Source of the DNA: Pomacea canaliculata
Lineage: Eukaryota > Mollusca > Gastropoda > Architaenioglossa > Ampullariidae
Length of the DNA stretch: 64,000 nucleotides
Assembly (NCBI RefSeq): GCF_003073045.1
Contig: NC_037591.1
Coordinates: forward strand, 29,228,537-29,292,536
Reading direction: 5' to 3'
Positions 62,660-64,000 of the stretch are shown one piece after another; position 1 is the first letter of the stretch, and the number at the start of each line of letters is the position of its first letter. The notes below the pieces were generated by a model that was not told the DNA's origin, searched no databases, and saw nothing but the letters and a program-made list of their open reading frames with translations. Position numbers and translations under genes: made by a program.

Positions 62660-63183
62660 CAGTGATACCTCGGTTCTCGAACGCCTTGACTTTCGACCAA
62701 ATCGGTATTCGACCAGGAAATTCGAGAAATTTGTCGAATTCGAACAAATATTTGGAACTCGAACATCCGAACGTCCGAGATGAGCCGAGTTGAGTGAATG
62801 CGTCATTCTGCCCAGCGCCCCTTGCTTGCGTCATCAGTGACAATAACCATCCCCCTTCCCTCCTCCCTCCATTCATCCATAAAGTTTGGTACAGGTACAG
62901 TAAAGAAACACAATTTACTGTACTGTACTGTACTGTACAGTACATTTTTGTTTTTTGTTTTTTTTTGTTTTAATAAATACACTTTTATTTCTTATTTCTT
63001 GTGAGACTCATGTTTTTCTATATATTATATACAAATTAGGCCAGTAAATAGGCATTTTCTGGGGCGTGGAACGAATTAATGTTTCCATTATTTCCTTTGG
63101 GTTTTATTGCTTCGGTTCTCGAACAATTTGGTTCTCGACCGTCCTCCCGGAACGAATTATGTTCGAGAACCGAGGTATCACTG
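62660..63183. mobile_element. mariner-type non-autonomous element
   Basis: The 524-bp element has perfect inverted ends starting CAGTGATACCTCGGTTCTCG and is flanked by TA on each side (62658-62659 and 63184-63185). Ends of this type and the TA target are typical of Tc1/mariner elements. The interior has GTTCTCGA words near both ends and no transposase. It follows P6 exon 7. Confidence 0.85.
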
Positions 63184-63185
63184 TA

Positions 63186-64000
63186 ATATGAATACATATC
63201 GGCAGTTATTAATAGGCGAATGAAAACCTGAAGCGATAATAATGGAAAAGAATACATCAGAAGGAAAGATAGGAGACTGTTTTTTATCTGTCTGGTAGTA
63301 AACATGTACGTTGTGATATGGACAAGAAGATGATCGTGTTGAAGCTGGGGAAATGTACAGTAAGGTGTAATGTTGTCAGCGATTTTGATGCACATCAGGT
63401 TTTGTTCAGATCTTTATTTATCTGTTTACATGAAGTGTTCTATATTTAACATCATTTTCTGCATGAGTTATGGATAAACAACTCCAGCAGCTTGGCACTC
63501 AGCCCTTCATCAGTCAGATACCTCGCCACTCTCTGGGATTCAAAAGCTGTGTCAGGATAGTGAGTGAGACATCAACACAAGTCTTTGGGATGGACGCAAA
63601 GACATTCGAGCTGACATCAAGTCAAGAGACTTTGTGCCATCATTTCACACTAAGCAAGATTTTACCGCTTGACTAGAAATCGGTTTCTGCTCTGTTTACA
63701 GTTATTATCAGACTATGCAAATATTATCAAAATTTGATCTTTTCTTGTTAAATATAAAACTTTTGATAAAAAACAAAAATTTGGTAAGACAAAGAGATTT
63801 TTCGTGTTTTGGGGCAGAAAAAAGAGGCATTCTGCTCATTGTAGACCTTTATTTGTTTACATTTTTAACTCAACATAGCTGGTTGTACAAAGCCCTGAAT
63901 GCTCCTGTTAATCTCTTACAATTCATTGGATGTCACTGCAACCTGCTGTACATACAGGTTAGACCAGGTAGGAGCCCATATTAAGCAGATCTTAGACAGT
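63186..64000. other. Unassigned right end
   Basis: No SLC17 exon 8-12 and no other gene is recognised. A 17-base match to the exon 6 donor region (CTGTCTGGTAGTAAACA) occurs at 63288-63304, which may be chance or a relic. Confidence 0.4.

Noticed and set aside
63288..63304. Match to the exon 6 donor region after P6
   Set aside because: Only 17 bases match and no exon sequence precedes them.
1..64000. CRISPR arrays, tRNA or rRNA genes, operons
   Set aside because: No regularly spaced repeats, no tRNA-like fold with a TTCGA loop, and no rRNA signature were seen. The intron structure rules out a prokaryotic reading.

Overview
The window is animal nuclear DNA: small multi-exon genes with GT-AG introns, AT-rich spacers and many transposon remnants. 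No bacterial or plasmid feature is visible. A mollusc or other lophotrochozoan is a reasonable guess from the style of the repeats, but nothing in the window fixes the species.

Nearly everything here is one gene family. I find eight recognisable copies of an SLC17 transporter gene (sialin/SLC17A5-like, major facilitator superfamily), each built from the same 12 coding exons with the same intron phases, plus several older exon relics. Two copies at the left are on the minus strand: M1 (1-2406, running off the window) and M2 (4924-10188). Six are on the plus strand: P1 (13198-20083), P2 (22751-30573), P3 (37377-44239), P4 (46325-52373), P5 (54104-54827) and P6 (57439-62481, later exons not found). 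Only P1 (526 aa) and P3 (539 aa) read through all exons without a break. M2 is intact for 11 exons and carries a hAT-type element in its last exon. M1, P2, P4, P5 and P6 have frameshifts, lost exons or deletions.

P1, P2 and P3 are recent tandem duplicates, since introns and flanks match as well as exons. P4, P5 and P6 are a second, more diverged group, and P5 and P6 share a duplicated upstream block. Between the genes lie older remains: plus-strand exons 11-12 at 3762-4135, minus-strand exon 12 pieces at 11273-11650 and 32880-33965, and exon 9 pieces at about 20947 and 44934. The locus has been duplicating, inverting and losing copies for a long time.

Transposons sit in introns and spacers, and several have exact target-site duplications: a hAT element (5125-5490), 5'-truncated non-LTR elements (17237-18821 and 33971-34695), a solo LTR (41675-42811), a mariner-type element (62660-63183), and TIR elements at 3009, 24556 and 27003. 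Because sister introns provide empty sites, many of these insertions can be read to the base.

All copies that keep exons 4 and 5 lack the two glutamates and the histidine that sialin carries at and just after its fourth membrane helix. The cluster may therefore encode anion transporters whose coupling differs from sialin's. Exon boundaries, frames and repeats are read directly from the sequence; family names rest on remembered motifs and were not checked by search.
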